64,000 nt of DNA, taken from the NCBI RefSeq assembly GCF_963675065.1, contig NZ_OY775905.1, positions 942,501 to 1,006,500 on the forward strand, given 5' to 3'. The position numbers and the translations under genes are program-made. Under the pieces are notes generated by a model. That model saw nothing but the letters and a program-made list of their open reading frames with translations, ran no database searches and had not been told where the DNA came from. The DNA comes from an uncultured Draconibacterium sp. (GTDB taxonomy: Bacteria; Bacteroidota; Bacteroidia; Bacteroidales; Prolixibacteraceae). Every line of letters begins with the position of its first letter. Within the stretch, counting starts at the first letter, position 1. This document shows positions 17,769-26,375 of this stretch, one piece after another.

Positions 17769-18833
17769 TTATAACCACTTTTTTCGTTTAAAATAAATCA
17801 GTAATCCGCCTCCCAGAATTAAAATAATTATCCAAAAAACAAGATAGCTGTACTTCAATTTTAACTCGGGCATGTATTCGAAGTTCATTCCGTAAATGCC
17901 GGCAAAAAAGGTTAGCGGAATAAAAATTGAGGCAAAAATGGTGAGTGTTTTCATCACCTCGTTCATTCGGTTGCTCATATTCGAATTGTAAATATTCAGC
18001 TGGTCGGATGTCATGCTATTATACATTTCAACCGCTTCTGTACATTGATTAAGCATATCATTCAGGTCTTTCAAATAAGCAACATTCTTTTCCTGAAAAA
18101 AAGTATCCTCAGTTCGTAATAACCAAGCTATAAACTCGCGCATCGGGCGAACAGCTTTTCGAATATAATTTAGTTCGGTTTTAAACTGGTAAATCTCTTC
18201 TACTATTTTGGAGTCCATTTGCTTAAAAAGCCGATCTTCAATATCTTCCACCTGCCGGCCAATGTTCTCTATCAAAATCGAATAATTATCCACCAGCGCG
18301 TCCATTAACGCATAGGCCAGGTAATCGTTTCCCCTTGTCCTTACTCTTCCCTTATTTTTACGAATACGTTCGCGAACCACTTCAAAAACATCACCCTTTC
18401 TTTCCTGCAAGGTTAACACATAAGTCTCGCCCAGAACAAGCGTAATCTGCTCGGCATGTATTCGTTTTGAACCTTCCTCCGGATGAAGAATTTTCATGAT
18501 AAAAGCATCGTAACTCTCCCCATTTTCATACTTTGGCGACTGGTCGGTATTCAATATATCCTCGAGTAAAAGCGACGGAAGTTTAAATTCTTCACCAAGC
18601 TGTTTTATCGTTTCCAGATCGTGCAAACCATAAATATTGATCCAGTTAACCTGTTCGGCCTGGCATTTTTCTTTTACTTCGACGAATGAGTCAAGAGTTT
18701 CTTCAAGCAATTCATTCTCATTGTACCGTATCAATTGAACGATAGGGTTATCCATTTTCTGTCGACCGATAAGCACCAAAGAGCCTGGAACCATTCCTTT
18801 TGCCTTCGAGCGATCTTTTAAAAAACGTGCCAT
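17769..18833 (-). CDS. corA: Magnesium/cobalt transporter CorA
   Basis: 354 residues from ATG 18833; an in-frame TTG nine codons upstream (18860) could extend it but has no support. CorA forms a pentameric Mg2+ channel. The signature YGMNFEYMPE sits between the two C-terminal membrane helices (residues ~290-345), and the last residues are the usual basic KRKKWL tail. The long cytoplasmic N-terminal domain has the family layout. The gene is monocistronic with 117 bp to the next gene downstream. Confidence 0.95.
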   Translation of the reverse strand: MARFLKDRSKAKGMVPGSLVLIGRQKMDNPIVQLIRYNENELLEETLDSFVEVKEKCQAEQVNWINIYGLHDLETIKQLGEEFKLPSLLLEDILNTDQSPKYENGESYDAFIMKILHPEEGSKRIHAEQITLVLGETYVLTLQERKGDVFEVVRERIRKNKGRVRTRGNDYLAYALMDALVDNYSILIENIGRQVEDIEDRLFKQMDSKIVEEIYQFKTELNYIRKAVRPMREFIAWLLRTEDTFFQEKNVAYLKDLNDMLNQCTEAVEMYNSMTSDQLNIYNSNMSNRMNEVMKTLTIFASIFIPLTFFAGIYGMNFEYMPELKLKYSYLVFWIIILILGGGLLIYFKRKKWL

Positions 18834-19109
18834 ATTTTTAAATTTGTGCTTCGGGACCAAATTAATATACAGCTAACCAATCCCAAAGAATTTTAGCCAA
18901 TTTAATAAATTAAATCCTCTTACACACATAACTCCCGGGGCGCATATTATGTTTTTTATATTGAACAATTTTTGTTCCTATTTGTGAGACAAAAAACAAG
19001 GCATACTGCCAAATCTCCGATAACTGTTCTGCTTTTCACTTACACTGTGGTAAAGCAAAAAAAATGCAGTTTACGGCTACTTCAAACGAGCCACGACTTC
19101 CCGGAAATA

Positions 19110-19146
19110 AAAAATTCCATCTGCAATTCATGCAAATGGAATTTTT
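19110..19146. terminator. Bidirectional terminator after der
   Basis: Arms of 16 bases (AAAAATTCCATCTGCA at 19110-19125 and its near-complement at 19131-19146) with one mismatch and a 5-base loop, flanked by A- and T-runs. Confidence 0.75.
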
Positions 19147-19159
19147 CGGCTTCAAACTT

Positions 19160-19173
19160 CGGTCTTCCGACTT
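19160..19173. repeat. Shared motif CGGTCTTCCGACTT, copy near der
   Basis: This 14-mer lies about 10 bases past the der stop. The identical 14-mer occurs at the era stop (20615-20628). It resembles GC-rich short repeats common in Bacteroidota intergenic DNA. Confidence 0.55.
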
Positions 19174-19183
19174 CCAACTCCCT

Positions 19184-20494
19184 CTATTTCTGTCTGAAAT
19201 AAATTTGAATAGGTACGCCGGTAAGTTTAAAATTATCGCGCAATTGGTTTTCGATATACCTTTTATAAGGCTCTTTAATGTATTGCGGCAAATTGGCAAA
19301 CAATGCAAACACCGGTGTTGGCGATGGCAATTGCGTACAATACTTAATTTTTATGTATTTACCTTTTACTGATGGAGGACCGTAATTTTCAATGGCTTCC
19401 AGCAAGATCTCATTCAACTCCGATGTTTTAATACGCTGTTTACGGTTTTGGTGTACCTGCATAGCAATCTCCAGCGCTTTGTGCACACGCTGTTTTGTTA
19501 AGGCAGAAATGAAAAGAATTGGGACATCGGTAAACGGTGCCAGTCGCTCCTGGATTTCTTCCGTCATTTTTTTGGTGGTCATGGTATCTTTGTCAATCAA
19601 ATCCCACTTATTCACCAAAATAACCACACCTTTTTTATTTTTTATAATCAGGTTCAGAATGTTCATGTCCTGTGCTTCCACACCACGTGTTGCATCAATA
19701 AGTAACATACAAACATCCGAATTTTCGATGGTACGCACAGAGCGTAAGACCGAGTAAAACTCCAGGTCTTCGTGCACTTTTCCCTTTTTGCGCAGTCCGG
19801 CTGTGTCAACGATCATAAAATCGTGGCCGAACTTATTGTATCGGGTATGTATTGAATCGCGCGTTGTTCCGGCAACATCGGTTACAATGTTACGGTCTTC
19901 GCCAATCAAAGCATTTATAAACGACGATTTACCAACATTCGGGCGGCCAACTACCGACAGGTGTGGCAATTCGTGCTCTTCTTCCAGTGAATCTTTGTGC
20001 GGAAATTTTTCTACCAGTGCATCCAACATATCGCCTGTTCCACTTCCGGTCATCGACGAAATACAATAGATTTCGCCCAATCCAAGGCCGTAAAATTCCT
20101 GTGCGTCTAAAATGCGATTATGGTTATCTACCTTGTTTACAACCACGATAATCTCCTTTTTATTGCGTCGTAAAATACTGGCGATGGCATCATCCAGGTC
20201 GGTAATTCCGGCTTCCACGTCAACCACAAACATTATCACATCGGCCTCGTCAATGGCCAAATGCACTTGTTTGTTAATCTCTGATTCAAAAACATCTTCC
20301 GAGTTAACGACATAACCACCGGTATCAATTACCGAATATTCTACGCCAATCCACTCGCCTTTCCCGTAATTACGATCGCGGGTAACACCTGCTGTTTCGT
20401 CAACAATGGCTTTACGTTGTTCAATCAGGCGATTAAACAACGTTGATTTACCAACATTAGGGCGTCCTACTATAGCTACTATTCTGCTGCTCAT
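19184..20494 (-). CDS. der: Ribosome biogenesis GTPase Der (EngA)
   Basis: 436 residues with the double GTPase arrangement unique to Der: two P-loops (GRPNVGKSTLF at residues ~8-18 and GRPNVGKSSFI near 182), each followed by a DTGG/DTAG switch and an N/TKxD motif (NKVD, NKWD), then a C-terminal KH-like domain. It acts in assembly of the 50S ribosomal subunit. It lies 133 bp downstream of the era stop on the same strand, so the two GTPases may share a transcript. Confidence 0.97.
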   Translation of the reverse strand: MSSRIVAIVGRPNVGKSTLFNRLIEQRKAIVDETAGVTRDRNYGKGEWIGVEYSVIDTGGYVVNSEDVFESEINKQVHLAIDEADVIMFVVDVEAGITDLDDAIASILRRNKKEIIVVVNKVDNHNRILDAQEFYGLGLGEIYCISSMTGSGTGDMLDALVEKFPHKDSLEEEHELPHLSVVGRPNVGKSSFINALIGEDRNIVTDVAGTTRDSIHTRYNKFGHDFMIVDTAGLRKKGKVHEDLEFYSVLRSVRTIENSDVCMLLIDATRGVEAQDMNILNLIIKNKKGVVILVNKWDLIDKDTMTTKKMTEEIQERLAPFTDVPILFISALTKQRVHKALEIAMQVHQNRKQRIKTSELNEILLEAIENYGPPSVKGKYIKIKYCTQLPSPTPVFALFANLPQYIKEPYKRYIENQLRDNFKLTGVPIQIYFRQK

Positions 20495-20614
20495 TTTTTC
20501 AATCTTTTTTAAGGGCTAAATAAAGCCCATTGTTTTCCGGAGGCTTCCATCTCCCCCAACCTGAAAGTCGGGGCTAAGGATATTTTCCCTGTTTCTGCGA
20601 CTTACTTTCTACTC

Positions 20615-20628
20615 CGGTCTTCCGACTT
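20615..20628. repeat. Shared motif CGGTCTTCCGACTT, copy at era stop
   Basis: Identical to the 14-mer at 19160-19173; it ends within the era stop codon. A small inverted repeat GGGCT...AGCCC lies nearby at 20513-20528. Confidence 0.55.
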
Positions 20629-21512
20629 TAAAATTTATCGTATCCAAAATTCTTTAACTGACCGTCTTTCTCGCGCCAGTCTTTGGCTACTTTAACATAC
20701 AACTCCAGAAAAATTTTCTTGTCAAAAAATTCTTCTGCATCAAGGCGTGCTTCCGTCCCAACGCGTTTTATCATCTTGCCCTGATGCCCAATGATAATTC
20801 CCTTCTGGCTATCGCGCGACACATGAATCACCGTACGGATATTTATAATTTTATCTGTCTCTTTAAACTCTTCAACTTCAACCTCCACCGAATAAGGAAT
20901 CTCCTTTTGGTAGTGTAGAAGAATCTTCTCCCGAATAATTTCCTGCACAAAAAAGCGCTCGTTCCGGTCGGTCAATTGTTCCTTTGAGAAAAAGGCCGGA
21001 CCTTCGGGAAGGTGCTCCATAATGCGATCGAAAATAGGTTCGATATTGAACTTCTCCAGGGCTGAAATCGCAAAAACATCGGCTCCCGGAAATGTGTTCG
21101 ACCAATGATCGTATAGTTTTAATACTTCCTCCTGATTCGATAAATCGATCTTATTCAGCAACACGATAACCGGCATATTCGACTTTCGTACTTTCTCGAT
21201 GTATTCGGGATTCTTGTCTACCTTTTCTTTTACATCGGTAACAAAAAGAATCACATCGGCATCGATCAAAGCTGTGTCAACAAACTTCATCATCGATTCC
21301 TGAAGCTTATAACTGGGCTTCAGAATACCGGGAGTATCGGAATAAACAATTTGGAAATCGTCGCCACTTACAATGCCTTTGATGCGGTGGCGCGTGGTTT
21401 GCATCTTTTGGGTGATGATAGACAGTTTTTCGCCTACCAGTGCATTCATAATTGTTGATTTTCCCACATTCGGGTTGCCAACAATGTTCACAAATCCTGC
21501 TTTATGTGTCAT
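20628..21512 (-). CDS. era: GTPase Era
   Basis: 294 residues: GTPase domain with GNPNVGKSTIMNALVG, DTPGI and NKID, then the KH domain with the GxxG-type loop IIGHQGKMIKRVG. Era binds 16S rRNA near its 3' end and is needed for 30S subunit maturation. It starts at ATG 21512, 17 bp from an upstream frame read in the opposite direction, so its promoter lies within the 5' region of the divergent KamA gene. Confidence 0.97.
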   Translation of the reverse strand: MTHKAGFVNIVGNPNVGKSTIMNALVGEKLSIITQKMQTTRHRIKGIVSGDDFQIVYSDTPGILKPSYKLQESMMKFVDTALIDADVILFVTDVKEKVDKNPEYIEKVRKSNMPVIVLLNKIDLSNQEEVLKLYDHWSNTFPGADVFAISALEKFNIEPIFDRIMEHLPEGPAFFSKEQLTDRNERFFVQEIIREKILLHYQKEIPYSVEVEVEEFKETDKIINIRTVIHVSRDSQKGIIIGHQGKMIKRVGTEARLDAEEFFDKKIFLELYVKVAKDWREKDGQLKNFGYDKF

Positions 21513-21741
21513 TATTTCAAACTATTAGGTGTTCCTTCCCTTGCGGGATTTCTCTGTTATATTTCTAAAAATCGGCACAAAGATAATCGAATTCAACAAA
21601 TTGCGCTCACAACGGCATAATATTTTGATTCTCAACGCAAAAGTTTCATATCAACGTCAGCATTCCCCCCGACGTCTCTTTGATTTCAGGCCGTTTTTTC
21701 GTACCTTAAATGATCCGACAGCTTTACTTAAAAATTTCAAC

Positions 21742-23925
21742 ATGGATTCAATTGCTTTCTGGGACAATGTTGGAATCTCCATACGCGCAAGAAAAATTCT
21801 TCAAAAACTTTTAGCCGAAAATCCGGTTCTTGAAAAAATTATCAGAAATGCGAATAATGTTGTTGAAATTCATGACGCTTTGCGCAACTGGGTTTTGCCG
21901 ATTTTGAAACGTAATCCGATTGCGGAGAGTTATTATCTGGGCACATCGGCTGATGAAGAAGTTGCCGAAAAACTTAGCTGGCAGGATTTGGCGGCAATTC
22001 GTATTCTGGATTACATCGACAACGCGGGCAAAGAATTTCCCGATCAGAATATTGGCGGACAATTGGCGCAAACCAATCCGTTCAAAATGCTCTGGCTCGC
22101 TACTCAGAAAGGAAGCAGTGGTGCAGAAGCGGCTTTTTTCGAGGACATGTTGCAATTGTTTCGCCAGTTAAATGATACACAAATTCGAACACATCCCATA
22201 AAAAACCAGGTAGAAAACTGGATGAAAAAATATCCTTCGGGACTTGATCCTGTGGTGGAAGAACTACGACAAGATAATAAAAAGCGAATCATCCGGATTT
22301 TGATCGAAAAAATCGATAGTGGTGATATTTCCAGCCGAAGGTATTCCTTTGCTTCAGGTTTAAGTTTTACCGATAAAGAAAAGCTGATGAACGAGTGGTG
22401 GCTGGATAGCAACTTTCATTTACGCTTTGCTATCCGTTCTCCGGAGTTGTTGAACGAAATGCTCGACTACACACTTACCGAAGAAACAATGAAGGTGCTG
22501 AAAAAGGCCAGACGAAAAGGCATTCCGTTTTTTGTAAATCCTTATTATCTCTCGCTTCTAAATTCGTACATCCCCGATTATGTGGTGGGTGCCGACATGG
22601 CCATTCGTTGTTATGTAATTTACAGCAAACAACTGGTTGAGGAGTTTGGGAAAATTGTGGCCTGGGAAAAGGAAGACAAGGTAAAACCCGGCGAACCCAA
22701 TGCTGCGGGCTGGATAGTGCCTTCGCACAATATTCACCGGCGCTACCCCGAAGTGGCCATTTTTATTCCCGACACCGTTGGCCGGGCTTGTGGTGGTTTG
22801 TGCGCCAGTTGCCAGCGGATGTACGATTTTCAGAGCGGGCGTTACAATTTTAATCTCGACAAATTAAAACCTCAAAAAACATGGAAAGAGCGCCTGCCCG
22901 AATTGCTTGATTATTTTAGAAACGACGCCCAGCTTCGCGATATTCTGATAACCGGTGGTGATGCATTAATGAGCAGTAATAACAGTCTGAAACAAATTCT
23001 CTACGCCGTTTATAACATGGCATTGGCAAAAATCGAGGACAATAAATCGCGTGCTGAAGGAGAAAAATATGCAGAAATTGTACGAATCCGAATCGGAACG
23101 CGTTTGCCGGCTTATTTGCCACAACGTATAACTCCCGATCTTTGTAAAGTCCTTTCAACATTTAAAAAGAAAGCACAAAAAGCAGGCATAAAACAGTTTG
23201 TAATTCAGGCGCACTTTCAGTCGCCAATGGAAATAACCTCCGAATCAAAACATGCCGTTCAGTTACTGCTTGAATCGGGCTGGGCAGTTACCAACCAGGA
23301 AGTTTTTACTACGGCAGCTTCACGGCGCGGACACAGTGTAAAACTTCGTCATGTTCTGAATGAAATTGGAGTGCTTTCCTACTACACGTTTACCGTGAAA
23401 GGGTTTAAAGAAAATAAAAGCAACTTTACACCAAACTCGCGCCTGATGCAGGAACGAATGGAAGAAAAAATATTCGGAACAATTCCGACAAAAGATATGG
23501 ACTTTGCCCAGCATCTTTTGCTTCATCCAGCAAAAATTGTGGAGAATATAAAGTTGTTGCACCGGGAAACTGAACTGCCGTTTTTATCCACCGACCGAAG
23601 TATTCTGAATTTACCTGGAGTGGGAAAAAGTATGACCTTCAGAACCATTGGAATTACACGCTATGGCAGGCGGATTCTGGAATTTGACCACGATCCGACA
23701 CGTGCTCACAGCCCGATAATCCATAAAATGGGAAAGGTAATTGTCATCGAATCAAAATCGTTGGACGAATACCTGGAGCAGCTGGAAGAAATGGGTGAAA
23801 ATCCGGAAGATTACAGCGGCGTTTACGGCTATACCATTGGCCACACCGAGCCACGGATGGGCATGTACGAATACCCGGAATATGACTTCAAGGTAACTAA
23901 AGAGATTACAAATCTGGAAATCTGA
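21742..23925 (+). CDS. KamA-family radical SAM protein, long form
   Basis: 727 residues from ATG 21742; the frame is open further upstream but without family-like sequence. The radical SAM cluster motif is CGGLCASC (Cys350, 354, 357). A PLP-lysine site like the lysine 2,3-aminomutase PGGGGK is present as LPGVGKS near the C-terminus. At ~730 residues it is far longer than lysine 2,3-aminomutase (~420), with a ~300-residue N-terminal region of unknown role. This long class is common in Bacteroidota; its reaction is not established, so I do not name it aminomutase. Confidence 0.85.
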   Translation: MDSIAFWDNVGISIRARKILQKLLAENPVLEKIIRNANNVVEIHDALRNWVLPILKRNPIAESYYLGTSADEEVAEKLSWQDLAAIRILDYIDNAGKEFPDQNIGGQLAQTNPFKMLWLATQKGSSGAEAAFFEDMLQLFRQLNDTQIRTHPIKNQVENWMKKYPSGLDPVVEELRQDNKKRIIRILIEKIDSGDISSRRYSFASGLSFTDKEKLMNEWWLDSNFHLRFAIRSPELLNEMLDYTLTEETMKVLKKARRKGIPFFVNPYYLSLLNSYIPDYVVGADMAIRCYVIYSKQLVEEFGKIVAWEKEDKVKPGEPNAAGWIVPSHNIHRRYPEVAIFIPDTVGRACGGLCASCQRMYDFQSGRYNFNLDKLKPQKTWKERLPELLDYFRNDAQLRDILITGGDALMSSNNSLKQILYAVYNMALAKIEDNKSRAEGEKYAEIVRIRIGTRLPAYLPQRITPDLCKVLSTFKKKAQKAGIKQFVIQAHFQSPMEITSESKHAVQLLLESGWAVTNQEVFTTAASRRGHSVKLRHVLNEIGVLSYYTFTVKGFKENKSNFTPNSRLMQERMEEKIFGTIPTKDMDFAQHLLLHPAKIVENIKLLHRETELPFLSTDRSILNLPGVGKSMTFRTIGITRYGRRILEFDHDPTRAHSPIIHKMGKVIVIESKSLDEYLEQLEEMGENPEDYSGVYGYTIGHTEPRMGMYEYPEYDFKVTKEITNLEI

Positions 23926-24696
23926 TCACTGATTATCCTTCACGTACTTCATTACATTTATAAAGGAGTCGCTGTAAAGATCATCACTGTTTTCGCTTAC
24001 ATATTGCAGCAGTTGTTTATGTACATCTGCCGCGGTATTCAGGTAACCACCGCCCACATTGTGAAACATAAACACCACAATTGTTCCTTTTGCTTTGGCT
24101 TCCTCAACCTGAGCAATCAAATCCTCAATCTCCGGATCGACAGACATATAACTTGGTGTTTTCCAGGTTTTATAATCGTCCATTGTTTCCGGGATGGGGC
24201 CTTCGCAACGGGCAGCCACAAAAATATTTTTTATCGAATCGGTAAAATCCACACCATTGGCCACAAAATGGCTGCAGGTATATCCGTACGATCGTTCAGT
24301 ATTTCCATCGACTGCCTTTAACAAAGTGTTGGCTGTTTTTAACTCAGCAACAATTTGTTCGGGTGTATAAGTTCTCAGGTCGTATTCGGGTTTTACCCAA
24401 TCCTGCTCTGTTCCGTCGCAGGGGTGAAATAATGTGTGGTTTCCCAGCTCGTGCCCTCGTATTGTAATGGCACGCCACTCTTCGGTTCGGTTATATAGAC
24501 TTGGTGAATTTCCGGTACAGAAAAATGTTCCTTTCAAACCAAACTCGTCCAGTTGCGGAACAACAACATCTAAATCGCAATCCAAACCATCGTCGTAGGT
24601 AAAAACTACAGCCGCTTTGGCGCCATTTGGCCACTTAAACTGTGCGTTTGAGCTAAAGGAAAGAACAGTTAAAACAAAAATAAGTAGTGTTCTCAT
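23926..24696 (-). CDS. Exported polysaccharide deacetylase (NodB family)
   Basis: 256 residues with an N-terminal signal peptide (MRTLLIFVLTVLSFSSNAQ). NodB motifs are clear: TYDDGLDCD (metal Asp) and GHELGNHTLFHPC (metal His residues). Members remove N- or O-acetyl groups from polysaccharides or cell-wall glycans outside the membrane. It overlaps the dapF stop by 4 bp (ATGA), so it is translationally coupled to dapF, linking it loosely to cell-wall synthesis. Confidence 0.9.
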   Translation of the reverse strand: MRTLLIFVLTVLSFSSNAQFKWPNGAKAAVVFTYDDGLDCDLDVVVPQLDEFGLKGTFFCTGNSPSLYNRTEEWRAITIRGHELGNHTLFHPCDGTEQDWVKPEYDLRTYTPEQIVAELKTANTLLKAVDGNTERSYGYTCSHFVANGVDFTDSIKNIFVAARCEGPIPETMDDYKTWKTPSYMSVDPEIEDLIAQVEEAKAKGTIVVFMFHNVGGGYLNTAADVHKQLLQYVSENSDDLYSDSFINVMKYVKDNQ

Positions 24697-25556
24697 ACTT
24701 CAAGATCGTTTATTAATTCGGCACTTAATGTTCCCGATCCAATTTCGCGTACCTCGCCAGTCATGCGGATTTCCCAATCTTCATCGATTTCAATGGCCAG
24801 ATTTCCACCCGGCATTTTTATAGTAAGGTTACGATCCGTCAAGCCACGTTTTACGACTGTGCAAGCCACTGCACACGACGAACTTCCTGAAGCCAGAGTC
24901 CAGCCGGCGCCGCGCTCCCAAATCATCACTTCCACTTCGTTTGGCGAAACAACTTTTGCAAACTGTACATTTATGCGGTTCGGAAACATCGGATTAGTCT
25001 CAATTTGCGGCCCGAAAGTTTTTATTTCCTTCTCATCCAATTCGTCCTTTAAAACCACACAATGCGGATTGCCTACCGACACGCAATTAATTTCGTATCC
25101 GCGATATTCCAGTTCAAGTGGCTCTCCAATACATTCCTCCTTTTCGCAATTAACAGGAATTCGTTTCGATTCGAAAATCGCTTTTCCCATATCTACTTTT
25201 ATGGTGAAAGCCTTGTTGTTCTTCTCCTCAATTACCTCTGCCTTCACCAGTCCTCCGGGCGTTTCAATACTGAATGATTTTGATTGGGCAAAACCATAAT
25301 CGTACAAGTATTTGGCAAAAATACGCAGGCCATTTCCGCTTTTCTCCGCCTCCGAACCATCAGGATTCAGAATACGCAAACCAAAATCTGCTTTCTCGCT
25401 CGGCACCTTTAAAAGAATACCATCGGAGCCAATGCCGAAGTGAACATCGCAAATGCGAATGATCGCTTTTTCAGTTAATTCAAAAGTTATTTCATCCTGG
25501 TTTAAAACGATATAATCGTTACCCAGACCGTGTGATTTTACAAAGAAGTTTTGCAT
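24693..25556 (-). CDS. dapF: Diaminopimelate epimerase, Ser-variant active site
   Basis: 287 residues, family length. DapF converts LL- to meso-diaminopimelate with two opposed cysteines. The second is present (GSSSCAVAC, Cys228), but the first motif reads EKSGNGLRIF with Ser73 where the canonical enzyme has Cys. The rest of the fold (VGNPHCVV, GSDGILL) is intact. This SGNG variant is seen in a subgroup of DapF homologues; whether it keeps epimerase activity cannot be judged here. dapL lies just across a transposase gene, supporting a DAP role. Confidence 0.85.
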   Translation of the reverse strand: MQNFFVKSHGLGNDYIVLNQDEITFELTEKAIIRICDVHFGIGSDGILLKVPSEKADFGLRILNPDGSEAEKSGNGLRIFAKYLYDYGFAQSKSFSIETPGGLVKAEVIEEKNNKAFTIKVDMGKAIFESKRIPVNCEKEECIGEPLELEYRGYEINCVSVGNPHCVVLKDELDEKEIKTFGPQIETNPMFPNRINVQFAKVVSPNEVEVMIWERGAGWTLASGSSSCAVACTVVKRGLTDRNLTIKMPGGNLAIEIDEDWEIRMTGEVREIGSGTLSAELINDLEV

Positions 25557-25571
25557 AGTAGTTTTATATTT

Positions 25572-25997
25572 CTAAGAGTTCTCAAAATTATAATTCTTAA
25601 TGAACTCATTGTACTCTTCCTCCCAACTTTTCTTTTTGTGATGAATTTCCTGGTTCTGAATATAAATTTTTACTTTCTCAACTTGCGATTCACTAATCGA
25701 AACAGCAAAGTATCCATCTGCCCATTTAAAGTTCTTACATAAGTTCTCTTTATTAACCCAATACGAACTTTCACCTTTTATGAGCTGAATAACTTTAGTA
25801 ATATTCTGATCCGGCAAGAGTGATATTAAACAATGAACATGATCTCGAGATCCATTAATTGAATAAATAAAAATCCCCTTTGTCTTGGCATTTGCTAAGA
25901 TATGGTCCAATATTTTCTGTTTATTTTCATCTGTTAAAAGTGGAAATTTGGATTTTGTTCCCCATACACAATGTAGCCAATTTCGAACATAAGACAT
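25572..25997 (-). CDS. tnpA: IS200/IS605-type Y1 transposase, RAYT-like
   Basis: 141 residues of the Y1 HUH transposase family. The HUH pair is visible as DHVHCL and the catalytic tyrosine is in VKIYIQNQEIHH; the start MSYVRNWLHCVWGTK is family-like. No accessory tnpB gene is adjacent. Palindromes crowd the DNA just upstream of its start (26012-26102), as for REP-associated tyrosine transposases that mobilise or maintain short palindromes. It is intact and sits between dapF (15 bp downstream) and dapL. Confidence 0.85.
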   Translation of the reverse strand: MSYVRNWLHCVWGTKSKFPLLTDENKQKILDHILANAKTKGIFIYSINGSRDHVHCLISLLPDQNITKVIQLIKGESSYWVNKENLCKNFKWADGYFAVSISESQVEKVKIYIQNQEIHHKKKSWEEEYNEFIKNYNFENS

Positions 25998-26011
25998 ATC
26001 TTAAAATTTGA

Positions 26012-26102
26012 GGGCTAAAGCCCGGTTATCAGGTCATTCTCATAACCCCAGGCTTAAGCCTGGGGTTATATGGCATTGCAACAAATCAGGGTTTTAACCC
26101 TG
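26012..26102. repeat. Three palindromes upstream of the transposase
   Basis: Three inverted repeats: GGGCTAAAGCCC at 26012-26023, a perfect 28-bp palindrome at 26042-26069 (centre GGCTTAAGCC) and CAGGGTTTTAACCCTG at 26087-26102. They may be REP-like substrates of the neighbouring transposase. The remaining ~270 bases to dapL are AT-rich, with a TATCTTTA element at 26332-26339 that could be the dapL -7 box. Confidence 0.7.
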
Positions 26103-26375
26103 TTTATTATCTTAAATCAGGTCGTGTTTGAGAATAACTTTTAAATTCCATTTGAAAATCTATTACCAATAAAAATAGAAAATATTACTTGAATATTAGA
26201 ATTCTTAATAAGTGGTACCTATCCTCAATCAAAAGATAAAGAACTATTCAGTTGCAAATTCTTGTTTCATTAAATTAATCTAAATAACCACAAACGAATT
26301 CGTCTCAAAAATACTTGCCGATAGTTTTTTTTATCTTTACGCTCCAATTTGGAAAACATTATAAAATAGACAGAT

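Larger units (their letters stand above)
18834..19183. other. Intergenic region between corA and der
   Basis: 350 bases holding the corA promoter region, a strong hairpin at 19110-19146 (terminator) and the shared motif CGGTCTTCCGACTT just past the der stop. No gene seen. Confidence 0.6.
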
